This document shows, in pieces, positions 22,415 to 31,376 of a stretch of 34,615 nt of DNA; the first letter of the stretch is position 1; every line of letters begins with the position of its first letter. The position numbers were made by a program, and so were the translations under genes. Location of the stretch: NCBI GenBank assembly GCA_034189695.1, contig JAXHUA010000017.1:1-34615 (forward strand), given 5' to 3'. Under the pieces are notes generated by a model. The model was not told where the DNA came from, ran no database searches, and worked only from the letters and a program-made list of their open reading frames with translations. Source of the stretch: JAXHUA01 sp034189695 (lineage in GTDB: Bacteria > Chloroflexota > Dehalococcoidia > E44-bin15).

Positions 22415-23286
22415 GCCTTGCTCTCCAGCACCTTCTTGGCCGTAACGCCTATTTCAGCCGGGCTCGGAGCTACGGTGGCCCCCGCGGCGGTGAGAGCGGC
22501 GATCTTCTCCTTGGCTGTGCCGGAGCTGCCGGTGATGATGGCTCCGGCGTGACCCATCCTGCGGCCTGGGGGCGCCGTCGCGCCGCAGATGAAGGCCACC
22601 ACCGGCTTGGTCATCTGCTTGATGAACTCCGCCGCGTTCTGCTCCGCGACCCCTCCGATCTCCCCGATGAGGACCACCATTTTGGTGCCCGGGTCCTTCT
22701 CGAAGAGCTGAAGCACATCGACCGGAGTGGTGCCGATGATCGGGTCTCCGCCGACGCCGATGCAGGTGGACTGGCCGATTCCCAGCTCGGTCAACTGCGC
22801 CACCGCCTCGTAGGTGAGCGTGCCGCTGCGTGAGGCGACCCCCACCTCTCCCGGCATGTGGACGTCGCCCGGCATGATCCCCACCTTGCACTTGCCCGGC
22901 GAAATGACGCCCGGGCAGTTCGGCCCGATGACGCGTGTCTTCCTCCCCTTGAGGTACTTCATCACCATGACCATGTCCAGGGTGGGAATGCCGTCGGTGA
23001 TGCACGCCACCGGGGTGAGGTCGGCCTCTGCCGCCTCGAGTATGGCCTCGGCGGCAAACGCCGGCGGTACGAAAATCATGCTGGCGTTGGCCCCGGTCTC
23101 CCTGACCGCCTGCTCCACGGTGTTGAACACCGGCACGCTGTCGAAGGAGGAGCCTCCCTTTCCCGGGGTGACGCCGGCCACGACTTTGGTTCCGTATTCA
23201 ATGCATCTTCTGGTGTGAAAGCTGCCTTCGCTGCCGGTAATGCCCTGCACCAGAAGCCTGGTGTTTTCGTCGACAAGGATGCTCAT
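22411..23286 (-). CDS. sucD: Succinyl-CoA synthetase alpha subunit
   Basis: A 291-residue subunit with a CoA-binding Rossmann domain (LVQGITGSEGSFHTRRCIEYGTKVV near 12-36) and a ligase domain with the phosphorylated His246 in MGHAGAIITG, the same number as in E. coli. CPGVISPGKCKVGIMPG and RSGTLTYEA are standard family motifs. With SucC it interconverts succinyl-CoA and succinate with formation of ATP or GTP, a TCA-cycle step. It begins 10 bp after sucC and overlaps surE. Confidence 0.96.
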   Translation of the reverse strand: MSILVDENTRLLVQGITGSEGSFHTRRCIEYGTKVVAGVTPGKGGSSFDSVPVFNTVEQAVRETGANASMIFVPPAFAAEAILEAAEADLTPVACITDGIPTLDMVMVMKYLKGRKTRVIGPNCPGVISPGKCKVGIMPGDVHMPGEVGVASRSGTLTYEAVAQLTELGIGQSTCIGVGGDPIIGTTPVDVLQLFEKDPGTKMVVLIGEIGGVAEQNAAEFIKQMTKPVVAFICGATAPPGRRMGHAGAIITGSSGTAKEKIAALTAAGATVAPSPAEIGVTAKKVLESKA

Positions 23287-23296
23287 CGATTCCCCC

Positions 23297-24457
23297 TTAG
23301 TTCTTTCTGGCTGCCACGACCTTCTCGGCAGCCTCCTTCAAGTCCTTTGCCAGGATCACGGGAAGACCAGAGTCAGCCAGGAGCTGCATACCCTCCTGGA
23401 CGTTTGTTCCCCGCATGCGGACCACCATGGGGATCTTGATATCGAGTTGCTTCGACGCTGCGATCATCCCCTTGGCCACGATGTCGCACCTCAGTATGCC
23501 GCCGAAGATGTTCACCAGCGCCGCTTTGACCTTGGGGTCGGAGAGCATGATGCTGAACGCCTTGGCCACCATCTCCTCGCTGGCGCCGCCGCCGACGTCG
23601 AGGAAGTTGGCTGGCTCGGCGCCCATCTGCTTGATGATGTCCATGGTGGCCATCGCCAGGCCGGCCCCGTTGACCATGCAGCCCACATCGCCGTCCAGCT
23701 TGATGTAGGATATGTTGTGCTCCGACGCTTCAAGCTCGAGAGCGTCCTCCTGTTTCGGGTCACGCAGTTCGGCGTAGTCCTTGTGGCGGAAAAGGCCGTT
23801 GTCGTCGAAGTTCATCTTGGCATCGAGCGCCAGCAGCCTCTTATCCGAGGTGACGATGAGAGGATTGATCTCAACCAGAGAGCAGTCCTTCTCCTTGAAC
23901 GCCCGGAACAGGCTCCCCACCAGTTGGGTCGCCGGCCTGATCAGGTCCGGCTCCAGATTCAGGCTGTAGGCGATCCTGCGTCCCAGGAAGGTCTGGAAAC
24001 CGGTCACCGGATCGACGTACGCCTTGATAATCTTCTCCGGTGTCTTTGCCGCCACCTCCTCGATGTCCATGCCCCCGGCCTCGCTCGCCATGATTACCGG
24101 GCTGCCTGCCGCCGAATCGATAATGATGCTGAGATAGAGTTCGCGCTCGATCGCGGCCGCCTCTTCCACCAGCACCCTGTCTACCGGCACCCCCTCGGGC
24201 GATGTCTGGTGCGTGACCAGCCTCATGCCGATAATCTGACCGGCCAGTTGCTCCGCCTCGTCGGGAGTCGATGCCGTCTTTATACCGCCCGCCTTTCCCC
24301 GTCCGCCGGCGTAGGCCTGCGCCTTGATCACCACCTTGTCTCCCAGGTCCTTGGCGATCTGTTTCGCTTCCGCCGGCGTCGCCGCTACGCCACCCTTCGG
24401 CACCGGGATGCCGTAGCTGGCAAAGACCTGCTTGGCTTGATACTCGTGGATCTTCAT
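23297..24457 (-). CDS. sucC: Succinyl-CoA synthetase beta subunit
   Basis: A 386-residue ATP-grasp subunit. It starts MKIHEYQAKQVFASYGIPVP, has the nucleotide-binding segment VIKAQAYAGGRGKAGGIK, metal/ATP ligands in SLVEINPLIV and ALDAKMNFDDN, and the C-terminal domain FLDVGGGASEE and NIFGGILRCDIVAKG. Length is normal. AAGGAGGT lies 4 bp before the ATG. It is first in sucC-sucD-surE and lies ~90 bp downstream of tRNA-Ser on the same strand; a hairpin (AGGCATGT/ACATGCCT, 24494-24518) separates them. Confidence 0.96.
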   Translation of the reverse strand: MKIHEYQAKQVFASYGIPVPKGGVAATPAEAKQIAKDLGDKVVIKAQAYAGGRGKAGGIKTASTPDEAEQLAGQIIGMRLVTHQTSPEGVPVDRVLVEEAAAIERELYLSIIIDSAAGSPVIMASEAGGMDIEEVAAKTPEKIIKAYVDPVTGFQTFLGRRIAYSLNLEPDLIRPATQLVGSLFRAFKEKDCSLVEINPLIVTSDKRLLALDAKMNFDDNGLFRHKDYAELRDPKQEDALELEASEHNISYIKLDGDVGCMVNGAGLAMATMDIIKQMGAEPANFLDVGGGASEEMVAKAFSIMLSDPKVKAALVNIFGGILRCDIVAKGMIAASKQLDIKIPMVVRMRGTNVQEGMQLLADSGLPVILAKDLKEAAEKVVAARKN

Positions 24458-24493
24458 CTGACCTCCTTAGTACGTAACAAACGCTCTATAGGC

Positions 24494-24518
24494 AGGCATG
24501 TGCCATCGGTACATGCCT
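24494..24518 (-). other. Hairpin between tRNA-Ser and sucC
   Basis: A perfect 8-bp stem (24494-24501 with 24511-24518) and 9-nt loop. No T-run follows on the minus strand, so it is at most a weak terminator or a processing signal. Confidence 0.35.
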
Positions 24519-24545
24519 TCTGGTCTGTTGTGGTGGTGAAGGAAA

Positions 24546-24633
24546 CGGAGGGGGTGGGATTCGAACCCACGGTCCCGGAAATCGAGACAACGGTTTTCAA
24601 GACCGTCACCATAAGCCGCTCGGTCACCCCTCC
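24546..24633 (-). tRNA. tRNA-Ser (TGA)
   Basis: An 88-nt class II tRNA on the minus strand: acceptor GGAGGGG/CCCCTCC, anticodon stem ACGGT/ACCGT with loop CTTGAAA (anticodon TGA), a long variable arm (TCTCGATTTCCGGGA region), T loop GGTTCGAATC, discriminator G. CCA is not encoded (TTT follows). Confidence 0.96.
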
Positions 24634-24643
24634 CGGCGCTTGT

Positions 24644-24672
24644 AGTATACATGTGCTACCGAATCACCTCAA
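24644..24672 (-). promoter_or_regulatory. tRNA-Ser promoter inside the serS remnant
   Basis: Minus-strand TTGAGG (24672-24667), 17 bp, TATACT (24649-24644), ending 11 bp before the tRNA 5' end at 24633. The -35 lies in the last codons of the serS fragment. Confidence 0.6.
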
Positions 24673-24832
24673 ACCTGGTGTAGGGGTGGAGCGCCTCCGG
24701 TATGGCGATGGAACCGTCGGGCTGCTGGTAGTTCTCCATGAGAGCGATAACCACGCGGGGCAACGCGATCCCCGAGCCGTTCAGGGTATGGACGGACTGC
24801 GGCCGCGCGCCCGCTCGAAAGTGCTCAGCCAT
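24656..24832 (-). pseudogene. serS: 3' remnant of seryl-tRNA synthetase
   Basis: The last ~55 codons of serS: from ATG 24832 the frame reads FRAGARPQSVHTLNGSGIA then LPRVVIALMENYQQPDG and SIAIPEALHPYTRFEVIR to TAG at 24656. VHTLNGSG, ENYQQxDGS and IPEALxPY are the SerS C-terminus, including motif 3. Upstream the homology stops and an in-frame TAA lies at 24844-24842, so the tRNA-binding arm and most of the catalytic domain are missing. The piece adjoins tRNA-Ser and faces away from the cas operon, whose promoter begins 50 bp to the right. A full serS must exist elsewhere. Assembly misjoining cannot be excluded. Confidence 0.85.
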
Positions 24833-24881
24833 TGTCTCAGTTTAGCACAGCAGGGGGCGGGCTTTCCATCGGCAGGTGAGC

Positions 24882-24910
24882 TTGACAAGAAGACAATGCC
24901 TGGCTACAGT
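24882..24910 (+). promoter_or_regulatory. Promoter of the cas operon
   Basis: A perfect TTGACA (24882-24887), 17-bp spacer, and TACAGT (24905-24910, 4/6). Transcription would start near 24917 and give a ~160-nt leader before cas3. No other strong promoter is seen before the cas genes. Confidence 0.7.
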
Positions 24911-24939
24911 GTTCGCACACGATGAGCAAGGCTCGGAGT

Positions 24940-24953
24940 GTCGTATATACGAC
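24940..24953 (+). promoter_or_regulatory. Perfect 14-bp palindrome downstream of the cas promoter
   Basis: GTCGTATATACGAC is its own reverse complement and lies at about +24 to +37 from the predicted start site. A repressor bound here would block the cas transcript. No regulator gene lies in the cas operon, so the binding protein would be encoded elsewhere. Confidence 0.5.
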
Positions 24954-25078
24954 GTAGCAAGAACTGAACGGCTGTCCGTCCAAAGGGATATCATCACGGG
25001 CAATTAAGCTCTGCGTGCTTCAATGAGACGTGGTTCCCAATCGTTCATATTCTGTTCTCTCCTCTTGGAGGCACTTCG

Positions 25079-27862
25079 GTGGCGACCGAGGACGTGCTGC
25101 TAGAGGTGTGGGCGAAGAAGAAGACCGACAGCGGGGGTGCTGAAATCCGCTATCCGCTGTTGTACCACATGCTCGACGTCGCGGTGGTCGCTCTTGCAGT
25201 GTGGCAATCCTGCTTGCAGAGTGGCGCGAGGCACTTCTGTGCTGAGCAACTTGGCGTTGATGAAATGGAAGCCAGGCGACTCATTTCTTGTTGGGCGGGC
25301 CTGCACGATATCGGCAAGGCATCGCCCGGTTTTCAGTGTCAGGACGAAGCGACGAAGTTGCAACTCAAGAATAGTGGTTTTGACATTTCAGGCACGCGTG
25401 ACCATGGCACGGTGACCGCCGCTCTCCTCAGAGTCTTTCTGCGAGATACCATCGAACCAGACCTGGCGCGCAAAGTCGCGACCGCAGTGGGCGGCCACCA
25501 CGGTGTCTTTCCGCGCTCCGAACAGGTCAATAAGGCTCAAGCGGGCACGCGCCTCTGGCCGGTCGCACAGAAGGGACTCTATGATACGTTTTGCGGACTT
25601 TGCCGCCTGGATTCGTCATTGCCGCCGACAGCAAGTCCTGCTCCCGCTTTCTTCATGTTTCTAGCGGGGCTTACATCTGTGTCCGACTGGATAGCTTCAA
25701 ATGAGACCTTCTTCCCTATCGACCACGCCCAGGACGCTTCTCTTGAAGCGCATGTGGCTTACGCCTGGGACCAAGCCGAGGTGGCTCTGAAAGAGCTCTT
25801 CTGGGAAGGCTGGCAACCAGCATCGGCCATGGCGGACTTCAAGCATCTCTTCTCGTTCGAAGAGAGGCCACTTCAATCCGACGCCGTCAACCTTGCGTGT
25901 GCTATGAGTGACAGACCCGGCCTCGTTATCATCGAAGCGCCCACGGGCGAAGGCAAGACCGAGGCGGCAATGTACCTGGCGGACTCGTGGGCTGTGGGTA
26001 TAGGCCAGAAAGGCTGCTACTTCGCCCTGCCCACTATGGCAACCAGCGACCAGATGTTCGGCCGTGTGAGAAGCTATCTGGAAAACCGGTACCGCGACCA
26101 AACAGTGAACCTCATGCTGCTCCACGGCCACGCCGCGCTGTCTGCTGAGTTCGAGAGCCATCTGAAGAGGTTCGATGCGCACGGCGTGTCGGGGGATGAC
26201 GGCTATGATGGTGTGGGTGCCGGGGTGATAGCTTCGGAATGGTTCACCTATCGCAAGCGCGGCTTGCTGGCGCCGTTCGGTGTGGGCACCATCGACCAGA
26301 TCCTGCTTGCCGTCCTCCAGACGCGGCACGTCTTTGTCCGCCTTTTTGGACTCGCCGGCAAGACTGTCATTATTGATGAGGTCCATGCCTATGACACCTA
26401 CATGACGTCTTTGCTGGAGCGCTTGCTGGAATGGCTCGCTGCGCTCGGCTCTTCGGTGGTGATGCTCTCAGCGACGCTACCAAGACTGCGAAAGGACGCT
26501 TTGCTTAAGGCGTATGCGAAAGGCTTGGGCCAAATCGGTGAGGACGTTCCGGCTGAAGTCTCCAAGGTGTGCTACCCTCGCATCTCCTGGACGGACGGAG
26601 GAGCGTTCTATGCCAAGTCCGTTGGGAGGACGTCTCAGGAGGGCACCAAGGAACTCCGTCTTCGGTGGGTGAACGGCGACCTGCCGCAAGATGGCGGTGA
26701 GTTTGAGCTTGGCGACCAGCTACAAGAGGCCCTGTCCAATGGTGGCTGCGCTGCGGTGATCTGCAACACGGTCGACAAGGCGCAACAGGTCTACCTCGCC
26801 CTCAAGCCACACTTCCCCGGCATGGCCGACGACGGCGGGCCGGTGCTCGATCTCCTTCATGCTCGTTACCTGTTTGGCGACCGCCGGGAGCGCGAGAACA
26901 GGTGCCTGGTTCGCTTTGGTAAGCCCGGTGCCACAGTGCACAGCGACGACGGTGACCGAGAGGTTCGAAGGCCAGGGAAAGCGGTGCTTGTGGCCACTCA
27001 GGTCATCGAGCAGAGCCTTGACCTCGATTTTGACCTGATGGTGACGGAAATGGCGCCCGTCGACCTTCTGCTGCAACGCGCCGGCCGGCTGCACCGGCAC
27101 CAGAGGACGCCGGAGGAACGGCAAGGGCTGGTGGAGCCAGCACTGTGGGTGTGCTGGCCCCAGATAACGGCAGAAGTCCCCGACTTCGGCGGCGGCACGC
27201 AGGCCGTCTACGACTATCATGTGCTCCTACGGAGTTGGCTGGCCATCAAGGACAGGCTGGCAATACGGATACCTGGAGAGGTTGAAGACCTCATCGAAGC
27301 TGTGTACGGCAAATGGGAATGCCCTGATGACTTGCCGCAGGAGTTGAAGGGGGTGTTGGTATGCAGCAAGGCTAAGCATGATGACGATATGGAACGCGAA
27401 AGGCGCGAAGCTGAGGACCGCTGGATCAAGTGGCCCGGATTCAACGGTGAACTCTGGAGAATAACTTATGAAACTAAGGAGGAAGATGAGCCGAGCCTGC
27501 ACAAGTCTCATCAAGCGTTGACCCGGCTGGCGGGATTGAATGTGAATGTACTTTGCCTTTACGGCTCGGAATCTCTTGCCTTCATGGACAAGCGACGTAC
27601 CCAGCCAGTAGACTTCGGCGCCTGCCCGACCCTGGAAATGGCGCGGCGATTGCTCAAACACTCCATCTCGATATCGCGTCGAGACCTGGTTGAGACAATG
27701 GTCGGGGGCGATGGATACCGTATTCCTCGGATTTGGCGAGAGGCAGCCCCGTTGAGGCACCACTACATTCTGTTCTTCGACGAACAGAGCTTGTGCTGCT
27801 TCGACCAGTTCGAAATTAGCCTCGACGATGAGCTCGGCCTGACTATCGCGAGAGTGGCATGA
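25079..27862 (+). CDS. cas3: CRISPR-associated helicase/nuclease Cas3, type I-E
   Basis: A 927-residue single-chain HD nuclease plus SF2 helicase, recruited by Cascade to degrade target DNA. The HD domain has His30 in PLLYHMLDVA, His76-Asp77 in GLHDIGK, and GGHHGVF near 140. The helicase has Walker A APTGEGKT (287-294), DEVH (433-436), SATLP, VATQVIEQSLDLDFD and QRAGRLHRH (from 666). Length suits the I-E group. The GTG start at 25079 has GGAGG 7 bp upstream. It heads the operon, 16 bp before casA. All catalytic motifs are intact, so it should be active. Confidence 0.97.
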   Translation: MATEDVLLEVWAKKKTDSGGAEIRYPLLYHMLDVAVVALAVWQSCLQSGARHFCAEQLGVDEMEARRLISCWAGLHDIGKASPGFQCQDEATKLQLKNSGFDISGTRDHGTVTAALLRVFLRDTIEPDLARKVATAVGGHHGVFPRSEQVNKAQAGTRLWPVAQKGLYDTFCGLCRLDSSLPPTASPAPAFFMFLAGLTSVSDWIASNETFFPIDHAQDASLEAHVAYAWDQAEVALKELFWEGWQPASAMADFKHLFSFEERPLQSDAVNLACAMSDRPGLVIIEAPTGEGKTEAAMYLADSWAVGIGQKGCYFALPTMATSDQMFGRVRSYLENRYRDQTVNLMLLHGHAALSAEFESHLKRFDAHGVSGDDGYDGVGAGVIASEWFTYRKRGLLAPFGVGTIDQILLAVLQTRHVFVRLFGLAGKTVIIDEVHAYDTYMTSLLERLLEWLAALGSSVVMLSATLPRLRKDALLKAYAKGLGQIGEDVPAEVSKVCYPRISWTDGGAFYAKSVGRTSQEGTKELRLRWVNGDLPQDGGEFELGDQLQEALSNGGCAAVICNTVDKAQQVYLALKPHFPGMADDGGPVLDLLHARYLFGDRRERENRCLVRFGKPGATVHSDDGDREVRRPGKAVLVATQVIEQSLDLDFDLMVTEMAPVDLLLQRAGRLHRHQRTPEERQGLVEPALWVCWPQITAEVPDFGGGTQAVYDYHVLLRSWLAIKDRLAIRIPGEVEDLIEAVYGKWECPDDLPQELKGVLVCSKAKHDDDMERERREAEDRWIKWPGFNGELWRITYETKEEDEPSLHKSHQALTRLAGLNVNVLCLYGSESLAFMDKRRTQPVDFGACPTLEMARRLLKHSISISRRDLVETMVGGDGYRIPRIWREAAPLRHHYILFFDEQSLCCFDQFEISLDDELGLTIARVA

Positions 27863-27878
27863 GAGGAGGTGCCTGAAC

Positions 27879-29603
27879 GTGTTCAGTTTCAACCTGATAG
27901 ATGAGGGATGGATACCTTGTGTTATGCCCAACGGCAAGACGTGCGAGAAAAGCATCGGTGAAGTCCTGCTCCAACCCCGAGATGTAAAAGAGATCTTTGA
28001 TGCTTCGCCGCTGGTCACAGTAGCCGTGCACCGCTTGCTACTAGCTGTTATTCATCGAAGCTTCGAACGCGGTTACGGGCCCGTGAGCGAAACCGAATGG
28101 GCTACGCTCTGGGGCGAGGGCCACGGAAGTTGGGGCACTGACCGGTTGTCTGCCTATCTGGACAAGTGGCGTAGTCGTTTTGACATATTCCATGATGAGC
28201 ATCCTTTCTTTCAGTGCCGACAGATGCCGATATCGACGATCGGCACCAAAGGCAGGGAGAAATCATACGCCAAGTCTATAGCTAATATGGTTCACGAGCT
28301 TGCCAAAGGTAACAACGCGACGCTGTTTGACCATACCAGCGAAAGCAATCCCCAAGCCGTGACTCCGGCTGAGGCGGCGCGTCTCTTGGTTGCTTTTCAG
28401 GCTTTTGCGGTCGGAGGACTGCTCACTTATGAGGCAGGCCAGGACCCGAAGCACTTCAAGTCAGCGGACAATGCTCCGTTGGTCAAAGGAGCGGTTGCTC
28501 TGATGGAGGGCCAAAACCTATTCCAGACACTCATGCTGAACCTCCACAAGTACAACCTCGCCGATGAAGAGCCGTTCGCGATGGAGAAGGACGACGCGCC
28601 CTGCTGGGAACGAGATGAGGAAACCCTGGCTACAGACCGTCAACCGAAGGGCTACCTGGATTTGCTGACGTGGCAAAGTCGTCGCATCAGGCTGATTCCG
28701 CAAAAGGATGACAATGGCGACACTGTCGTCAAACAGGTCGTGATAATGAAAGGATACCAGTTCCCTGATGGCTATTCCTTAAGCAAAAGGGAACCCATGC
28801 TCGCTTTCCGCAAGATTCGAAATCCTGGCAAGGGGCAAGAGCCTTGGCTGCCCATGGCTTTTCAAGAAGAACGGGCATTATGGCGTGACAGCTTGGCACT
28901 CCTTCAATCCATACAAGAGGAAAGAGCCCGACCTAAGATGTTGAGCTGGTTGGCAGATCTTTCTGCAAATGGCTTGCTTCACCAGTCAGCTACCTATCAT
29001 GTGGCCATGAGCGGACTGACAACTGATAGGGCCAACATCTCCATGTGGCGTCACGAACGGCTGCCTCTAACGCTCAAATACCTTGAAGGCGAAAGGCTCA
29101 TTGCCAAGCTCAAAGAGGCTCTGGACTTGGCCGAGGGGGTGGGGAGATTGCTGGGTCCTGGCTTTGTTGAAGTTCAGGGCGAGACCAAGAAACCCAAGGT
29201 TCCCTCGCCAATGTGGACCTTGGCCCAGGAAGTCCTGCCCAAAGACCAGAAGGGCAAGGTTGACCCGAACGCGGTGCGGGCACTTGTCGATTCCCTTTCC
29301 CCTACGCGGTCCTACTGGGCCTCTTTGGGCATTTCGTTCAACCACCTGGTCACAGCACTGCCCGACGATGAATCGCCCGACGGTGAGTATGGCGCCAGCG
29401 TTCTCCCATGGTGGGCTGACGAAGTGCGCAAGGCTGCCCGGCGAGCCTTCCGTGAGGCCATAGACAGCCTCGACCATAACGGCCGCTGGCTCAGGGGGAT
29501 CACCGTGGCAGAGGACAGTTTCGGGCGACTGCTCAACACCGCCATTAAGATATTCCTGGCGCCCTACCAGCAGGAAACCGAAGAGAGAGGAGGTGAAACA
29601 TGA
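27879..29603 (+). CDS. casA: Cascade large subunit Cse1 (CasA, Cas8e)
   Basis: A 574-residue large subunit that recognises the PAM, opens target DNA and recruits Cas3. The opening FNLIDEGWIPCVMPNGK is the characteristic CasA N-terminus, and HDEHPFFQ near 110 and WLPMAFQEERALWRDSLALL are also family-like. GAGGAGGTG precedes GTG 27879. Length is in the upper family range (E. coli ~500). Overlap with casB by 4 bp indicates coupling. The L1 loop that reads the PAM cannot be assigned by eye. Confidence 0.93.
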   Translation: MFSFNLIDEGWIPCVMPNGKTCEKSIGEVLLQPRDVKEIFDASPLVTVAVHRLLLAVIHRSFERGYGPVSETEWATLWGEGHGSWGTDRLSAYLDKWRSRFDIFHDEHPFFQCRQMPISTIGTKGREKSYAKSIANMVHELAKGNNATLFDHTSESNPQAVTPAEAARLLVAFQAFAVGGLLTYEAGQDPKHFKSADNAPLVKGAVALMEGQNLFQTLMLNLHKYNLADEEPFAMEKDDAPCWERDEETLATDRQPKGYLDLLTWQSRRIRLIPQKDDNGDTVVKQVVIMKGYQFPDGYSLSKREPMLAFRKIRNPGKGQEPWLPMAFQEERALWRDSLALLQSIQEERARPKMLSWLADLSANGLLHQSATYHVAMSGLTTDRANISMWRHERLPLTLKYLEGERLIAKLKEALDLAEGVGRLLGPGFVEVQGETKKPKVPSPMWTLAQEVLPKDQKGKVDPNAVRALVDSLSPTRSYWASLGISFNHLVTALPDDESPDGEYGASVLPWWADEVRKAARRAFREAIDSLDHNGRWLRGITVAEDSFGRLLNTAIKIFLAPYQQETEERGGET

Positions 29604-30190
29604 CGACACATCTGAGTGAGAGAACAGCCGCGACCGAAGAGGAATACGCGTTCATCGCCCACTTGACCCGCCTCTTGGAGCATGCGGACAGAAGCCTAGC
29701 CCGAGCGGCCATGGCGCACCTGCGCCGAGGCCTGGGTAAGCCGGCGGGTGCCGCGTACGAGATGGACCGATACATCCTCCCAAAGTTGCCTCAACGAGCC
29801 TCCCCTTTCGACGAAGAGCGGTACTATCTCGTGGCTTGCCTCTTCGCCTTGTGGCACCAGGGCAAGGACAGGGCCGAGATTCTTGACGGAGCGTGGGACA
29901 CGGACAGGAATCTGGGCAGGTCCCTTCGACTTATGGTGAACCAGGAAAGCGATCTGGGCAAGAGAGAAAACCTCGAAAAGAGCACCGGGAAGCGGCTGAA
30001 TGCGCTGCTGAACAGCCACCGGGATGACCTGCGGCACCACCTGCGCCGCATCGCCGCGCTGCTCAGGTCCAGAGAGGTCCCCGTCAACTGGCGGCAGCTC
30101 CTTCATGACCTGCGCTATTGGGATGCCGATGACCGCTCCGTCCAGCACGCATGGGCCAGGGGTTTCTGGATTTGGCGCAAAACCGAATAG
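29600..30190 (+). CDS. casB: Cascade small subunit Cse2 (CasB)
   Basis: A 196-residue, mostly helical and basic protein; two copies line the Cascade backbone and stabilise the R-loop. Family-like segments are AAMAHLRRGLGKPAG, ERYYLVACLFALWH and SREVPVNWRQLLHDLRYWD near the C-terminus, the last being the best Cse2 signature. Its ATG overlaps casA (ATGA). A GAAAGGAGG motif follows for cas7e. Confidence 0.93.
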   Translation: MTTHLSERTAATEEEYAFIAHLTRLLEHADRSLARAAMAHLRRGLGKPAGAAYEMDRYILPKLPQRASPFDEERYYLVACLFALWHQGKDRAEILDGAWDTDRNLGRSLRLMVNQESDLGKRENLEKSTGKRLNALLNSHRDDLRHHLRRIAALLRSREVPVNWRQLLHDLRYWDADDRSVQHAWARGFWIWRKTE

Positions 30191-30217
30191 ACCGAACAGC
30201 GAAAGGAGGCAACAACA

Positions 30218-31366
30218 ATGATAGTGGAACTGCACATCCTGCAGAACTTCGCCCCGTCAAACCTGAACCGCGACGACACCAACTCGCCGAAAGAGTGCCA
30301 GTTCGGCGGCTGCCGCCGTGCCCGAATCTCCAGCCAGTGCATGAAGAGAGCGATACGGGAGTACTTCAGAGAGAACTTGCTAGTTTCGCCAGAGAATCTG
30401 GCCAAGCGAACCAGGCTAGTCCGTGGCGAGATCGCCAAGCGTTTGCAGGGACTCGGCAACAAGTCCGAGGAAGACGCTAAGAAGGCGGCAAGTGAGGTGG
30501 TGAAAGCGCTGGGTTTCGCGTTCAAGGACAGTGACAGGACAGAGTATCTCATCTTCGTTGGAGAGAAAGAGATTGAGGCGATTGCCCACGTCGCACTGGA
30601 CCACTGGGCGGACTTGACATCAACAAGCCTTGACGAAAAGACGCGCAAAGCCATTGGCGACGAACTGAAGTCCAAACTGGATGGCGGTACAGCATGCGAC
30701 CTGGCCCTCTTTGGTCGCATGCTGGCTGACCTTCCGGTGAAGAATATCGACGCCGCTTGTCAGGTTGCCCACGCGATCTCCACCCACAAGGTGGGCGTCG
30801 AGTTCGACTTCTACACGGCAGTGGACGACCTTCAGCCGGAAGAAGAGACCGGCGCTGGCATGATGGGCGACATCGAGTTCAACTCCGCCTGCTACTACCG
30901 CTACGCCGACATCGACCTGGGGCAGTTAAGGAGGAACCTGGCTGGCAAGGAGTGGGACAAAGCTTCTGAGGCCGAGAAGAGTGATGCGAATGACCTCGCG
31001 GTCAAGACCGTGGAAGCCTTCCTTCATGCCGCTGTCGCCGCTATCCCCACCGGCAAGCAGAACTCCTTTTCCGCCCAGAACCCGCCGGACTTCGTTCTGG
31101 CGGTGGTCAGGGAATCCGGAGCGTGGTCCCTGGCCAATGCCTTCGCCCACCCCGTCGCAGTCAAAGAGGGCAGCGACCTGGTTGCCGACTCCATCGCCGC
31201 TCTGGTGGACTACTGGGGCAAGCTCAAGCAGTTCTACGGCGACGACGGTATAACCGCCGCGCCAGCCATGGCGCTTCACGGCAACGACCTGGATGGCATG
31301 GAGGAAGTTGCTGGCCTTAAAGACCTTGTGCACAGGGTCAAGCAAGCTATCGCCGCTGAACGTTGA
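30218..31366 (+). CDS. cas7e: Cascade backbone subunit Cas7e (CasC, Cse4)
   Basis: A 382-residue RRM-type protein; six copies form the crRNA-binding backbone. The start is highly typical: VELHILQNFAPSNLNRDDTNSPKECQFGGCRRARISSQCMKRAIRE. VGVEFDFYTAVDDL and EFNSACYYRYADIDL in the second half are also conserved, as is PTGKQNSFSAQNPPDFVL. AAAGGAGG lies 9-10 bp before the ATG. It lies 27 bp after casB. Confidence 0.97.
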   Translation: MIVELHILQNFAPSNLNRDDTNSPKECQFGGCRRARISSQCMKRAIREYFRENLLVSPENLAKRTRLVRGEIAKRLQGLGNKSEEDAKKAASEVVKALGFAFKDSDRTEYLIFVGEKEIEAIAHVALDHWADLTSTSLDEKTRKAIGDELKSKLDGGTACDLALFGRMLADLPVKNIDAACQVAHAISTHKVGVEFDFYTAVDDLQPEEETGAGMMGDIEFNSACYYRYADIDLGQLRRNLAGKEWDKASEAEKSDANDLAVKTVEAFLHAAVAAIPTGKQNSFSAQNPPDFVLAVVRESGAWSLANAFAHPVAVKEGSDLVADSIAALVDYWGKLKQFYGDDGITAAPAMALHGNDLDGMEEVAGLKDLVHRVKQAIAAER

Positions 31367-31376
31367 GGAGGGTCTC

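Noticed and set aside
23240..24925. 561-codon plus-strand open frame
   Set aside because: Antisense to sucD/sucC, tRNA-Ser and serS; codon bias of a high-GC gene leaves the opposite strand open. No recognisable motif.
24644..24953. Attachment-site direct repeats of a genomic island
   Set aside because: I looked for a repeat of the tRNA-Ser 3' end to the right of the cas locus, but the window ends inside the array and no copy is visible.
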